Positions 1-6,579 of a stretch of DNA of 25,522 nucleotides are shown here, piece after piece. This stretch comes from DASQTB01 sp035642095 (lineage in GTDB: Bacteria; Actinomycetota; UBA4738; CALAEC01): the NCBI GenBank assembly GCA_035642095.1, contig DASQTB010000067.1, forward strand, positions 1 to 25,522, written 5' to 3'. The position numbers and the translations under genes were made by a program. Below the pieces are notes generated by a model. It made no database searches. It was not told the DNA's origin and saw only the letters and a list, made by a program, of their open reading frames with translations. The first letter of the stretch is position 1. Every line of letters begins with the position of its first letter.

Positions 1-615
1 CCGTACCGACGTCGCGGTCACGATGCCGCCCATGGAGATCACGGCCACCTCTGTGGTACCACCACCGATGTCCACCACCATCGAGCCGATCGGCTCGTGG
101 ATCGGCATCCCCGCCCCGATCGCCGCGGCCATGGGCTCCTCGATGATGTACGCGGCCCGGGCCCCGGCGGAGATCGTCGCTTCCTCGACGGCCCGCTGCT
201 CCACCCCGGTGATGCCGGAAGGAACGCACACCACCACCCTGGGCTTGGCCAGGAACCGACGGGTGTGGACCTTCTGGATGAAGTAGCGGAGCATCTTCTC
301 GGTGACGTCGAAATCGGCGATCACCCCGTCCTTCAGCGGGCGGACGGCCTGGATATGCGCCGGGGTCCGACCGATCATCCGCTTGGCTTCGGTCCCGACC
401 GACAGGACCTGCTTCGTCTCCTGGTTGATGGCCACGACCGAGGGCTCGTTGAGCACCACGCCCCGGCCGCGCACGTAGACCAGGGTGTTCGCCGTGCCGA
501 GGTCGACGGCCATGTCTCGGCCGAGGAGGCCGGTCAGGCCCTCGGCACGCTCGTGTCGGTCGTTGTTGTTCAACTGGGGACTCATGTCGTGTTCAGGCCC
601 GTCCGGGCCGGGCAT
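1..615 (-). CDS. mreB: Rod shape-determining protein MreB (5' part, cut by window edge)
   Basis: MreB is the bacterial actin homologue that assembles on the inner membrane face and guides lateral cell-wall synthesis. The visible N-terminal part contains the actin-type phosphate 1 loop (MAVDLGTANTLVYVRG), then VVLNEPSVVAI, VPSGITGVEQRAV, IIEEPMAAAIGAG and the phosphate 2 motif VVDIGGGTTEVAVIS, all typical of MreB. The 3' half lies beyond base 1. Two in-frame ATGs are possible. The one at 615 has a purine-rich AGAAAGGGG just upstream and a promoter-like pair placed so that transcripts could begin at or near it. The one at 585 has no visible ribosome site. Either gives a short N-terminal extension before the actin core. 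It is divergent from the fab operon. In related actinobacteria mreB directly follows ndk, but here the fab operon and a rodZ-like gene lie between. The family is certain; the start is not. Confidence 0.95.
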   Translation of the reverse strand, partial: MPGPDGPEHDMSPQLNNNDRHERAEGLTGLLGRDMAVDLGTANTLVYVRGRGVVLNEPSVVAINQETKQVLSVGTEAKRMIGRTPAHIQAVRPLKDGVIADFDVTEKMLRYFIQKVHTRRFLAKPRVVVCVPSGITGVEQRAVEEATISAGARAAYIIEEPMAAAIGAGMPIHEPIGSMVVDIGGGTTEVAVISMGGIVTATSVR

Positions 616-621
616 CGCCCC

Positions 622-650
622 TTTCTACAGGAGACCCCCGGCCAGCGCAA
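622..650 (-). promoter_or_regulatory. Candidate mreB promoter, possibly giving a leaderless transcript
   Basis: On the minus strand TTGCGC (650-645) is separated by 17 bp from TAGAAA (627-622). The ATG at 615 begins 6 bp after the -10-like hexamer, so transcription could start at the start codon itself. Leaderless mRNAs with this spacing are common in actinobacteria. The hexamers are imperfect (the last base of the -10 is A, not T), so this is a candidate only. Confidence 0.4.
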
Positions 651-694
651 TGGACCGCGGCAAGGTTAGCCCAATCGTTACCTGGCCGTCCGCG

Positions 695-714
695 AACCTA
701 CCGCACGTTAGGTT
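695..714. promoter_or_regulatory. 20-bp imperfect palindrome, candidate operator between mreB and fabD
   Basis: AACCTA (695-700) and TAGGTT (709-714) are perfect inverted arms. Across the whole 20 bp, 8 of 10 base pairs are symmetric. It lies in the 212-bp divergent intergenic region, just upstream of a promoter-like pair for fabD. Fatty-acid synthesis operons are commonly controlled by dedicated repressors or activators that bind palindromes here, but which regulator would bind this one cannot be told from the sequence. Confidence 0.35.
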
Positions 715-720
715 TGGGCA

Positions 721-750
721 TGGACGTAACCACCCGCCGTCCCGTATGGT
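721..750 (+). promoter_or_regulatory. Candidate promoter of the fab operon
   Basis: TGGACG (721-726) and TATGGT (745-750) are separated by 18 bp. They match 4 of 6 positions of the -35 consensus and the TAnnnT form of the -10. A start site near 757 would leave a leader of about 70 nt before the fabD GTG. The hexamers are weak in high-GC DNA, so confidence is low. Confidence 0.3.
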
Positions 751-827
751 CAATACAACCGGATGCATCCCGTTCCCGTCCACCCGTCCGTGCCCGCCTG
801 TTGCCGCCTGCCCCGAGGAGGCCGGCG

Positions 828-1757
828 GTGAAGTCTGCTGTCCTCTTTCCCGGCCAGGGATCGCAGTATGCGGGGATGGCCGACCCCTGGTTAGACCATC
901 CCGAGGCCCACACGATCGTGGAGCGATCCTCCGAGGTCCTGGGCTACGACGTGGCCGAGGCCGCCAGGAGCGACGAACGGCTGGCCGACACCGCCGTCGT
1001 CCAGCCGGCCCTGTTCGCCTGCGATCTGGCCGCCTTCCGGGTTCTCGAAGAGGAGGGACTCCGCTGGAACGCCGCCGCGGGCCACTCCCTGGGCGAGTTC
1101 GTGGCCCTGGTGGCCACCGGCGCCACCGACCTTGGGCCCACGCTGGAGGCGGTCGCCGAGCGCGGCCGAGCCATGCACGAGGCCGGCCAGGCGAACCCGG
1201 GAGCGATGACGGCGCTGGTCGGGCTGTCTCCGGACGAGGCGGCCGATATCTGCCGGGTGGCCGGCCGGGGGGACGTCCTGATGGTGGCCAACGAGAACAG
1301 CCCGAAGCAGACCGTCCTCTCGGGGAGCGTGCCGGCCATCGAGCGGGCCGAGGACCTGGCCCGGAGCCGCAAGTGCCGAGTGGTCCGGCTCAAGGTGGCG
1401 GGGGCGTTCCACTCTCCGTTGATGCGGCCGGCCCTGGACCGGGTTCGGGCGGCCATCGCCCGGCTCGAGTTCCGAGCCCCTCGGTTCCCAGTGATCCCCA
1501 ACGCCAGCGGACGTCCAACGAGCCAGCCGTCGGCCCTCCGGGACCTCCTGTCCCGGCATCTGGTGTCGCCGGTCAAGTGGGAGCGGTCGATGCGGGCGGC
1601 CGGAGAGGAACTCGGCGTGGAGCTGTTCGTCGAGGCGGGACCGGGCGACGTCCTGGCCAAGCTGGCCAAGCGATGCGTGCCCGGTTCCCGGGCGACGTCC
1701 GTTGGCACACCCGGCCAGGCGCGGGCTCTGGCCGAAGAGATCGGCGCGAGGGCGTAA
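828..1757 (+). CDS. fabD: Malonyl-CoA:acyl carrier protein transacylase FabD
   Basis: FabD moves malonyl groups from CoA to the acyl carrier protein, supplying the extender unit for type II fatty-acid synthesis in the cytoplasm. The protein (309 aa, normal for the family) begins with the characteristic FPGQGSQ loop. It has the nucleophile serine in GHSLGE (Ser87) and the catalytic histidine in GAFHSPLM (His195). The GTG at 828 was chosen because GAGGAG lies 7 bp upstream and the protein then begins just before the FPGQGSQ strand; an in-frame ATG at 714 would add 38 unlikely residues. It is the first gene of a six-gene plus-strand operon, followed 20 bp later by a biotinyl/lipoyl-fold gene. 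Confidence 0.96.
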   Translation: MKSAVLFPGQGSQYAGMADPWLDHPEAHTIVERSSEVLGYDVAEAARSDERLADTAVVQPALFACDLAAFRVLEEEGLRWNAAAGHSLGEFVALVATGATDLGPTLEAVAERGRAMHEAGQANPGAMTALVGLSPDEAADICRVAGRGDVLMVANENSPKQTVLSGSVPAIERAEDLARSRKCRVVRLKVAGAFHSPLMRPALDRVRAAIARLEFRAPRFPVIPNASGRPTSQPSALRDLLSRHLVSPVKWERSMRAAGEELGVELFVEAGPGDVLAKLAKRCVPGSRATSVGTPGQARALAEEIGARA

Positions 1758-1777
1758 CGAGACGTGAGGAGCGAGTG

Positions 1778-2059
1778 ATGCAGACCAGAGAACCGCCGAT
1801 CGGTCATCGGCCGGTCTGGCTTCGGGTGATCGTGGCCCCGAGGCCCGGACGGGTCCGACTCCTGCCGCCGGTGCGGTTCCACGACGGGCACGAGTGGGTG
1901 CACCGGGGACAGCCGGTGGCTCGGGTCGAGCACGGGGCACAGAGCACCGAGGTGGTCTCCCCCGTCGATGGCCGGGTGACTTCCGTGCTGGCCGTGGAAG
2001 GCGAGCCGGTCGTGGCCGGCCAGCCGGTGATGGCCATCGAGGAGCGGCACACGGGATGA
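1778..2059 (+). CDS. Biotinyl/lipoyl-fold domain protein lacking the modifiable lysine
   Basis: A 93-aa protein whose residues about 28-88 follow the biotinyl/lipoyl carrier fold, with the pattern GQPVARVE, VVSPVDGRVTSV, EGEPVVAGQPVMAIE. Matched without gaps to the classical biotin carrier motif (E-A-M-K-M, then about 30 residues to the terminal I-E), the lysine position is Ala54 in the stretch EHGAQST, and no lysine occurs anywhere in the protein. It therefore cannot be biotinylated or lipoylated in the usual way. ATG 1778 has GAGGAG 6 bp upstream; its stop overlaps the fabH start (ATGA). Its place between fabD and fabH suggests a role tied to fatty-acid synthesis, perhaps structural or regulatory, but the function is unknown. 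A free acetyl-CoA carboxylase carrier subunit is unlikely because of the missing lysine. Confidence 0.8.
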   Translation: MQTREPPIGHRPVWLRVIVAPRPGRVRLLPPVRFHDGHEWVHRGQPVARVEHGAQSTEVVSPVDGRVTSVLAVEGEPVVAGQPVMAIEERHTG

Positions 2060-3051
2060 CGCACGCCCGGATCGCCGCGGTGGGCTCCGCGCTTCCCGAG
2101 CGGATCGTCCCCAACGAGGAACTGGCGCAGCTCGTCGACACCAGCGACGAGTGGATCCGATCCCGGACCGGGATCGGGGCCCGGCACTTCGCCGGCGAGG
2201 ACGACACCGCCGCATCGCTGGCCGCCGATGCGGGGGCCCGGGCGCTCGAGTCGGCCGGCATCGACCCCGCCTCCGTCGACATGACGGTGGTGGCCACGGT
2301 GAGCGGTGACCAGCCTCTGCCCTCGACGGCATCGTTCGTTCAGGACCGGCTGGGGATCACCGGCGCGGCCTTCGACCTGGCCGCCGCGTGCGCAGGGTTC
2401 ATCTATGCCACCCAGATAGGGGCGGCCCAGATCGCCACTGGCGGCGCCGAGACCGTGCTGGTCGCGGGAACGGAGGTCCTGTCCCGGTTCCTGGACTTCA
2501 CCGACCGGACCACGTGCGTCCTGTTCGGCGACGGCGCGGGGGCGGCCGTCCTCCTGCCCAGCGAGGAGCCCGGGGTGATCGGATCGGTCCTGGAGAACCA
2601 GGGCCGTCATGCCCACCTCCTGGAGATCCCGGCCGGAGGCTCCCGCGAGCCCGCCACTTCGGACACGGTGGCCCGGCAGGATCACAAGATCCGGATGAAG
2701 GACGGTCGCGAGGTGTTCAAACGGGCCGTGGTCGGGATGGCCGATGCCTGTGCCCGGCTACTCGAGAAGTCGGGGTACACCCCGGACGATGTGTCGCTCC
2801 TGGTGCCGCATCAGGCCAACGGCCGGATCATCGCGTCGGTGGCCCAGCGCCTCTCCTTCCCGATGGACCGGGTCTTCGTCGACTTGGAGACGGTGGGCAA
2901 CACCTCGGCGGCATCGGTGCCGATCGCCCTGGACCACGCCTGGCGCCGAGGACGGCTTGGCCCGGGCGATCTCGTCCTCACCGTGGCGTTTGGGGCGGGC
3001 CTGGCCTACGGGGCCAACCTGACCCGATGGACGGCGGAGGCGCCGTCGTGA
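2056..3051 (+). CDS. fabH: Beta-ketoacyl-ACP synthase III (FabH)
   Basis: FabH condenses an acyl-CoA primer with malonyl-ACP and so starts fatty-acid chains; in actinobacteria it often accepts branched primers. The 331-aa protein has the full Cys-His-Asn triad: Cys112 in AAACAGF, His252 in VPHQANGRI and Asn282 in VGNTSAAS. The N-terminal TSDEWIRSRTGI and the glycine-rich FGDGAGAAVL are also typical. The start ATG overlaps the previous stop as ATGA, indicating translational coupling. The next gene, fabG, starts at a GTG overlapping this stop (GTGA). The primer preference cannot be read from the sequence with confidence. Confidence 0.96.
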   Translation: MTHARIAAVGSALPERIVPNEELAQLVDTSDEWIRSRTGIGARHFAGEDDTAASLAADAGARALESAGIDPASVDMTVVATVSGDQPLPSTASFVQDRLGITGAAFDLAAACAGFIYATQIGAAQIATGGAETVLVAGTEVLSRFLDFTDRTTCVLFGDGAGAAVLLPSEEPGVIGSVLENQGRHAHLLEIPAGGSREPATSDTVARQDHKIRMKDGREVFKRAVVGMADACARLLEKSGYTPDDVSLLVPHQANGRIIASVAQRLSFPMDRVFVDLETVGNTSAASVPIALDHAWRRGRLGPGDLVLTVAFGAGLAYGANLTRWTAEAPS

Positions 3052-3785
3052 AGGCCCGGGTGGCGCTGGTGACGGGGGCGTCGAAAGGGATCGGCCGGGC
3101 CACGGCCGTGGCCCTGGCCGGAGACAAGCGGACGGTGGCCTGCGCGTACGCCTCGGACGACGGGGGGGCGAAGGATACGGTGCGTCTGATCGAGGAGGGG
3201 GGCGGCCGAGCGGCGCCCTTCCAGGTTGACGTAACCGAGCCCGATGCCGTCACGGATCTGGTCGAGGCCGTCACGGCCGACCTCGGACCCCCGGTCATCG
3301 TGGTGGCCAACGCGGGGACGAACCGGGACGGCCTGGCCGTCCGGTACGCCCGGGCCGACTGGGAACGGGTCGTGGCGGTAAACCTCACCGGGGCCTTTGC
3401 CACGATCCAGGCCGCGCTCCCTCACATGATGAAGGCCCGGTGGGGCCGGATCGTGGCGGTGTCCTCGGTGGTGGCCATTCGAGGGAACGCCGGCCAGGTG
3501 GCCTATGCCGCTTCGAAGGCCGGCCTGCTGGGCATGATCCGGAGCATGGCCAAGGAGTACGGGGGCCGGGGGATCACCGCGAACGCGGTCGTGCCCGGGC
3601 TCATCCACACCGACATGACGTCGGGCCTGGCCGACAAGGCCCGGTCCGCCCTGACCGAGGACATCCCGGCCGGCCGGACCGGAGCACCGGAGGAGGTCGC
3701 CGCGCCGATCCGCTTCCTCGCGTCCGAGGAAGCGTCGTACGTCAATGGGGCTGTGCTGGTCGTCGACGGCGGCCTGGCCGCGTAG
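3048..3785 (+). CDS. fabG: 3-oxoacyl-ACP reductase FabG
   Basis: A short-chain dehydrogenase/reductase that reduces 3-oxoacyl-ACP to 3-hydroxyacyl-ACP with NADPH. The 245-aa protein has the cofactor loop TGASKGIG near residue 10 and NAG at 88-90. The catalytic set is Asn112, Ser140, Tyr153 and Lys157 (Y-x-x-x-K in YAASK). The C-terminal YVNGAVLVVDGG is typical of FabG. GTG 3048 was preferred over ATG 3027 because GGCGGAGG lies 7 bp upstream and it overlaps the fabH stop in the operon style seen elsewhere. Its position between fabH and acpP supports the fatty-acid role over another SDR function. Confidence 0.94.
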   Translation: MKARVALVTGASKGIGRATAVALAGDKRTVACAYASDDGGAKDTVRLIEEGGGRAAPFQVDVTEPDAVTDLVEAVTADLGPPVIVVANAGTNRDGLAVRYARADWERVVAVNLTGAFATIQAALPHMMKARWGRIVAVSSVVAIRGNAGQVAYAASKAGLLGMIRSMAKEYGGRGITANAVVPGLIHTDMTSGLADKARSALTEDIPAGRTGAPEEVAAPIRFLASEEASYVNGAVLVVDGGLAA

Positions 3786-3799
3786 GAGGAGGGATCGAC

Positions 3800-4051
3800 A
3801 TGACGAAGCAGGAGATCGAGGACCGGGTGCGCAAGGTGCTCGTCGAACAGCTGGCCCGGGACGAATCCGACGTGACCACGGAGGCCCGCTTCGAGGAGGA
3901 TCTCGACGCCGACTCCCTCGACCTGGTCGAAGTGGTCCTGGCTCTGGAGGAGGAGCTCGGCGTCAACATCCCCGAGGAGGAGATGGAAGGGGTCAAGACG
4001 GTGGGCCAGGCCGTCGACCTCGTGGCCGAGAAGCTCGGAGCCAACGCCTGA
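3800..4051 (+). CDS. acpP: Acyl carrier protein
   Basis: An 83-aa acidic helical protein that carries growing acyl chains on a 4'-phosphopantetheine arm. The attachment site is Ser39 in the DADSLDLVE motif; the second-helix sequence VVLALEEELGVNIPEEE is typical of fatty-acid ACPs. A strong TAGGAGGAGGG sits just upstream of the ATG. It lies 14 bp after fabG and just before fabF, the classical order. No oddities were seen. Confidence 0.97.
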   Translation: MTKQEIEDRVRKVLVEQLARDESDVTTEARFEEDLDADSLDLVEVVLALEEELGVNIPEEEMEGVKTVGQAVDLVAEKLGANA

Positions 4052-4068
4052 GGGGAACGGTGGAACGG

Positions 4069-5298
4069 ATGGCCGCTCGCACCGTCGTCGTCACCGGCAT
4101 CGGCGCCGTCACCCCGGTCGGGATCGGCCGGGAGTCGTTCTGGGACGCCCTGGTCTCCGGCCGCTCGGGGATCGGCCCGATCACCCTGTTCGACGCGTCC
4201 GGATACCCGGTCAAGATCGCCGGGGAGGTCAAGGACTTCGATCCGGTCGAGCACATGGACCGGAAGGAGGCCCGGCGAACCGACCGGGCCGTCCAGCTCG
4301 CCGTGGCCGCCGCCCGGCAGGCGTGGCAGGACGCCGGCGAGCCCAAAGGCGATCCGGCCCGGACCGCCGTCGTCGTCTCGACCGGGATCGGTGGCTTGAC
4401 GACCTTGGTCAAGCAGGCCCGGATCCTGTTCGACCGGGGGCCCGACCGCGTCTCGCCGTTCATGGTGCCGTCGATGATGCCCAACGCCGCAGCGGGCCAG
4501 GTCGCCATGGACCTCGGGTTCACCGGGCCGAACACCTGCATCACCACGGCCTGTGCCGCCGGCGCCCACGGGATCGGCGAGGCCTACCGGTTCATCCTCG
4601 ACGGTCTGGCGGACGTGGCCCTGGCCGGCGGGACGGAGTGCGTGATCAACGAGGTCGCCGTGGCTGGATTCGCCCAGATGCAGGCCCTATCTCGAAACAC
4701 TGAGCCGGCGAAGGCCAGCCGACCGTTCGACGCGAACCGGGACGGCTTCGTCCTGTCAGAGGGCTCATGCATCCTGGTCCTGGAGGACGAGGAGCGGGCC
4801 CGTGGTCGGGGGGCCACGATCTACGCCCGGATCGCCGGCTACGGTGCTTCCGCCGACGCCTTCCACATCACTCAACCCGAGCCGAGCGGCTCCGGGGCCG
4901 TCTTGGCCATGGAGATGGCTCTCGCCGAGACGGGCCGCCCGGCCGAGGACGTCGGGTACATCAATGCCCACGGGACCTCGACGAAGCTCAACGACGCCGC
5001 CGAGACCCGGGCCATCCGAAAGGTGTTCGGCGACCACGCTGCCGACATGGCCGTCTCGTCCACGAAGTCGATGACTGGGCATCTCCTGGGTGCGGCCGGC
5101 GCCATCGAGGCCGCCGCCACCGCCATAGCGCTCCACACCGGGACGCTTCCTCCGACGATCAACTACGACACGCCGGACCCGGACTGCGACCTGGACTACG
5201 TCCCCAACGAAGCCCGCCAGGCCCAGGTCGATCTGGCGATGACGAACGCGTTCGGCTTCGGAGGCCAGAACGCGGTGCTGGCCCTGGCCAGGGCCTAG
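4069..5298 (+). CDS. fabF: Beta-ketoacyl-ACP synthase II (FabF)
   Basis: FabF condenses acyl-ACP with malonyl-ACP during chain elongation. The 409-aa length is normal. Catalytic residues are visible: Cys162 in TTACAAGAHG, His301 in NAHGTSTKLND, Lys333 in SSTKSMTGH and His338 in the same motif. The start is taken as ATG 4069; a GTG at 4060 would add three residues, and the purine run after the acpP stop (about 4050-4057) could serve either. It is the last gene of the operon. It converges on the rodZ-like gene, with only 6 bp between the two stop codons, so no separate terminator is visible. Confidence 0.95.
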   Translation: MAARTVVVTGIGAVTPVGIGRESFWDALVSGRSGIGPITLFDASGYPVKIAGEVKDFDPVEHMDRKEARRTDRAVQLAVAAARQAWQDAGEPKGDPARTAVVVSTGIGGLTTLVKQARILFDRGPDRVSPFMVPSMMPNAAAGQVAMDLGFTGPNTCITTACAAGAHGIGEAYRFILDGLADVALAGGTECVINEVAVAGFAQMQALSRNTEPAKASRPFDANRDGFVLSEGSCILVLEDEERARGRGATIYARIAGYGASADAFHITQPEPSGSGAVLAMEMALAETGRPAEDVGYINAHGTSTKLNDAAETRAIRKVFGDHAADMAVSSTKSMTGHLLGAAGAIEAAATAIALHTGTLPPTINYDTPDPDCDLDYVPNEARQAQVDLAMTNAFGFGGQNAVLALARA

Positions 5299-5304
5299 CC
5301 GCAC

Positions 5305-6054
5305 CTATCCGAGCAGGCGGGCTTCACCCTCGTCGATCACCACGCTTCCGGCATAGACCGCGCCCGTATCGCCGAGGGGACCGAGCCGCTCCCCTCCGGC
5401 CACCAGGCGAACGGCAGCCGCGTTTCCCACCACCAGGTCGAGGCCCTCCCGAATGGGGAACCCCCGAGCGAAGCCCGGCGCCTGGGTCCCCTCCAGGAGG
5501 ACCTCGCCGTCGCGGGAGATCCGGAGCCAGCTCTCCCCCTCGACCACCCGGACCACCAACCGATCCGGCGCGGGGGTGGGCGACGGTTCCGGCTCTGCCT
5601 CGACCTCCGTCGGCGGAGGCGAGGCCGGCTGGGGGCCCATGGTCTCCGGCGGGACGGCGACGTCCGGTGAGCGCCGGAGCCCGCCCAGCACGGCCAGCGA
5701 GATCAGGACGATGACGGACAGAACCACGAGTGCCGGGGCGAACCACCGAGCCGGACGGCGCTCCACCGGAGGAGGACCGCCGATGAGGGGGCGATCGGGA
5801 GAGGGGTGCGTGGCCCGGTACGCGCCGACCAGGGGACGGGGATCGAGACCGAGGTAACGGGCGTATTCTCGGAGGAAGATACGGGCGTACAGGCCGGCAT
5901 GGTGCTCGTCGAGAGGGACGTCGGCCTCGAGCGCCTCCAGGTGACCCCGCTCGATCCGGGTATCCTCGGCGGCGCGGTCGAGATCGATCCCCCGCTCCTC
6001 CCGAGCCCGCCGGAGCCGATCGCCGATGCTGTCCCGCGGAGCGCGCAGCGCCAT
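5305..6054 (-). CDS. RodZ-like membrane protein with N-terminal helix-turn-helix
   Basis: A 249-aa protein with the RodZ architecture. A Cro-type helix-turn-helix domain covers residues about 8-75 (SIGDRLRRAREERG, then RGHLEALE and YARIFLREYARYLGLD). A basic segment comes next, then one transmembrane helix at about 104-124, a proline-rich linker at about 130-165, and an extracytoplasmic beta-rich domain (VVEGESWLRISRDGEVLLEGT) like the DUF4115 domain of RodZ. RodZ links MreB filaments to the membrane, and mreB lies nearby in this window. The start at 6054 begins just before the helix-turn-helix; upstream in-frame starts would add non-homologous residues and only weak ribosome sites are visible. 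It lies 123 bp after ndk on the same strand. Family assignment is firm; an actual shape function is inferred. Confidence 0.85.
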   Translation of the reverse strand: MALRAPRDSIGDRLRRAREERGIDLDRAAEDTRIERGHLEALEADVPLDEHHAGLYARIFLREYARYLGLDPRPLVGAYRATHPSPDRPLIGGPPPVERRPARWFAPALVVLSVIVLISLAVLGGLRRSPDVAVPPETMGPQPASPPPTEVEAEPEPSPTPAPDRLVVRVVEGESWLRISRDGEVLLEGTQAPGFARGFPIREGLDLVVGNAAAVRLVAGGERLGPLGDTGAVYAGSVVIDEGEARLLG

Positions 6055-6177
6055 ATCACCCGACCTTCGGCGCCTTCCCCCCAGGGCGATGATACCGCCG
6101 CCGTCCAGTCCCCCCATCGGCCGGTCGCCGGGTCGGGTGCCCACCCCGGGTGCCGGGAGCCCTCGACCGGGCCCGGC

Positions 6178-6579
6178 TCAGAAAAAGAGGTCGAGCTCGC
6201 GCTTGGCCGACTCCGGTGAGTCCGAGCCGTGCACCAGGTTCTCGGTGATGACTGTGCCGAAGTCACCCCGGATCGTCCCCGGAGGAGCCGCCGCCGGATC
6301 GGTCGGGCCCATCAGGGCGCGGACCACGGACACGGCCTGCTCCCCGCTCACCCGGGCCACGACCACCTCGCCCCCGGTGATGAAATCGACCAGCTCCGCG
6401 TAGAACGGCTTCTCCCGATGCTCCTCGTAATGGCGTTCGGCGAGGTCACGTTCGATCTGGAGCTGCCGCATCTCGTCGATCACCAGGCCCTTGCGCTCGA
6501 TCCGGCCGATCACTTCCCCGATCAACCCTCGTCGCACCGCGTCCGGCTTGACGATGACCAAGGTTTCCTCACGAGCCAT
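6178..6579 (-). CDS. ndk: Nucleoside diphosphate kinase
   Basis: Ndk passes the gamma phosphate of ATP to other nucleoside diphosphates via a phosphohistidine. The 133-aa protein starts with ETLVIVKPDAVRRGLIG and has the active-site histidine His117 in NLVHGSDSPESA, both diagnostic. GGAAGGA lies just upstream of the ATG. The first codons overlap the end of folC by 11 bp, so it is probably translated from the valS-folC-ndk message. The length is slightly short of E. coli Ndk (143 aa) but normal for actinobacteria. Confidence 0.97.
   Translation of the reverse strand: MAREETLVIVKPDAVRRGLIGEVIGRIERKGLVIDEMRQLQIERDLAERHYEEHREKPFYAELVDFITGGEVVVARVSGEQAVSVVRALMGPTDPAAAPPGTIRGDFGTVITENLVHGSDSPESAKRELDLFF

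Noticed and set aside
97..669. Plus-strand frames opposite mreB
   Set aside because: The minus strand carries conserved actin-family motifs without interruption; the plus-strand products are compositional shadows.
891..2297. Long minus-strand frames opposite fabD and fabH
   Set aside because: The sense strand encodes intact FabD and FabH with catalytic residues and ribosome sites; the antisense products show no recognisable fold.
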